From: an uncultured Prevotella sp.
GTDB taxonomy: Bacteria > Bacteroidota > Bacteroidia > Bacteroidales > Bacteroidaceae
Assembly: GCA_934256705.1 (NCBI GenBank)
Contig: CAKQPF010000054.1
Coordinates: 1 to 23,536, forward strand
Length of the DNA: 23,536 nucleotides
Reading direction: 5' to 3'
The notes under the pieces are model-generated. The model saw only the letters and a program-made list of their open reading frames with translations, was not told the DNA's origin and ran no database searches. Positions 23,484-23,536 of the stretch are shown one piece after another. Each line of letters begins with the position of its first letter. Within the stretch, counting starts at the first letter, position 1. Both the position numbers and the translations under genes were made by a program.

Positions 23484-23536
23484 TATTCTAATGGGTGCAA
23501 GTCCCTAACAAGCCCTAATAGCGGGAATTGTATAGC
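23484..23536 (+). other. possible start of a group II intron, cut by the window edge
   Basis: TGGGTGCAAGTCCCTAACAA followed by GCCCTAATAGCGGGAATTGT resembles the 5' domain sequences that precede group II intron reverse transcriptases, which often carry a GGTGCAAGTCC-type segment and a GCGGGAA-like segment shortly after. No intron-encoded protein is visible because the window ends. The match is from memory of such introns and is weak. Confidence 0.3.

Overview
The window looks like a Bacteroidales chromosome, probably Prevotella/Segatella-like; the genus is an inference. The evidence is the TAnnTTTG (-7) / TTTG (-33) promoter type in several intergenic regions, a TamB gene overlapping a lipidated TamA relative (TamL, a Bacteroidetes-type arrangement), a DUF4827 lipoprotein between nrnA and glmM, and C-terminal tails of the kind Prevotella secreted proteins carry. 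No rRNA, tRNA, complete insertion sequence or CRISPR array was seen. 

Layout: (1) 1-1950, three small co-oriented genes for exported proteins (a winged-helix-like protein, a Spy/CpxP-like protein whose signal-peptide region looks frameshifted, and an alpha/beta hydrolase), closed by a strong bidirectional terminator. (2) 1983-2432, a decayed fragment of a DUF4143-type ATPase and short simple repeats. (3) 2433-10520, an RluA-family pseudouridine synthase divergent from the tamB-tamL outer-membrane assembly pair, then a heptamer-repeat tract and a terminator. (4) 10578-12540, a 218-bp repeat element, a CNNM/CorC-type membrane protein, a small cysteine-containing exported protein, and a fold-back element. 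(5) 12612-17760, a divergent arabinan-degrading pair: a GH43 endo-arabinanase and a GH51 alpha-L-arabinofuranosidase. (6) 17828-18045, an inverted second copy of the 218-bp element. (7) 18277-23359, housekeeping genes: an exported helical protein, a sugar nucleotidyltransferase, NrnA-like phosphoesterase, DUF4827 lipoprotein and GlmM, followed by a terminator and a possible group II intron start at the window edge. 

How the genes work together: TamB and TamL should form one inner-to-outer-membrane module. GH43 would cut arabinan chains outside the cell or at its surface and GH51 would release arabinose from the products. GlmM and the nucleotidyltransferase belong to sugar-nucleotide and envelope precursor metabolism. 

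The most unusual signal is the pair of 218-bp intergenic elements at 10578-10795 and 17828-18045 (inverted). Each is bracketed by a similar 15-bp sequence at exactly 203-bp spacing and carries five 22-bp units in the same register, including one 27-bp stretch identical in both. I do not recognise this family. A 28-nt stem-loop repeat (18216-18243 and 23372-23399) and a 100-bp fold-back element (12441-12540) are further unexplained small elements.
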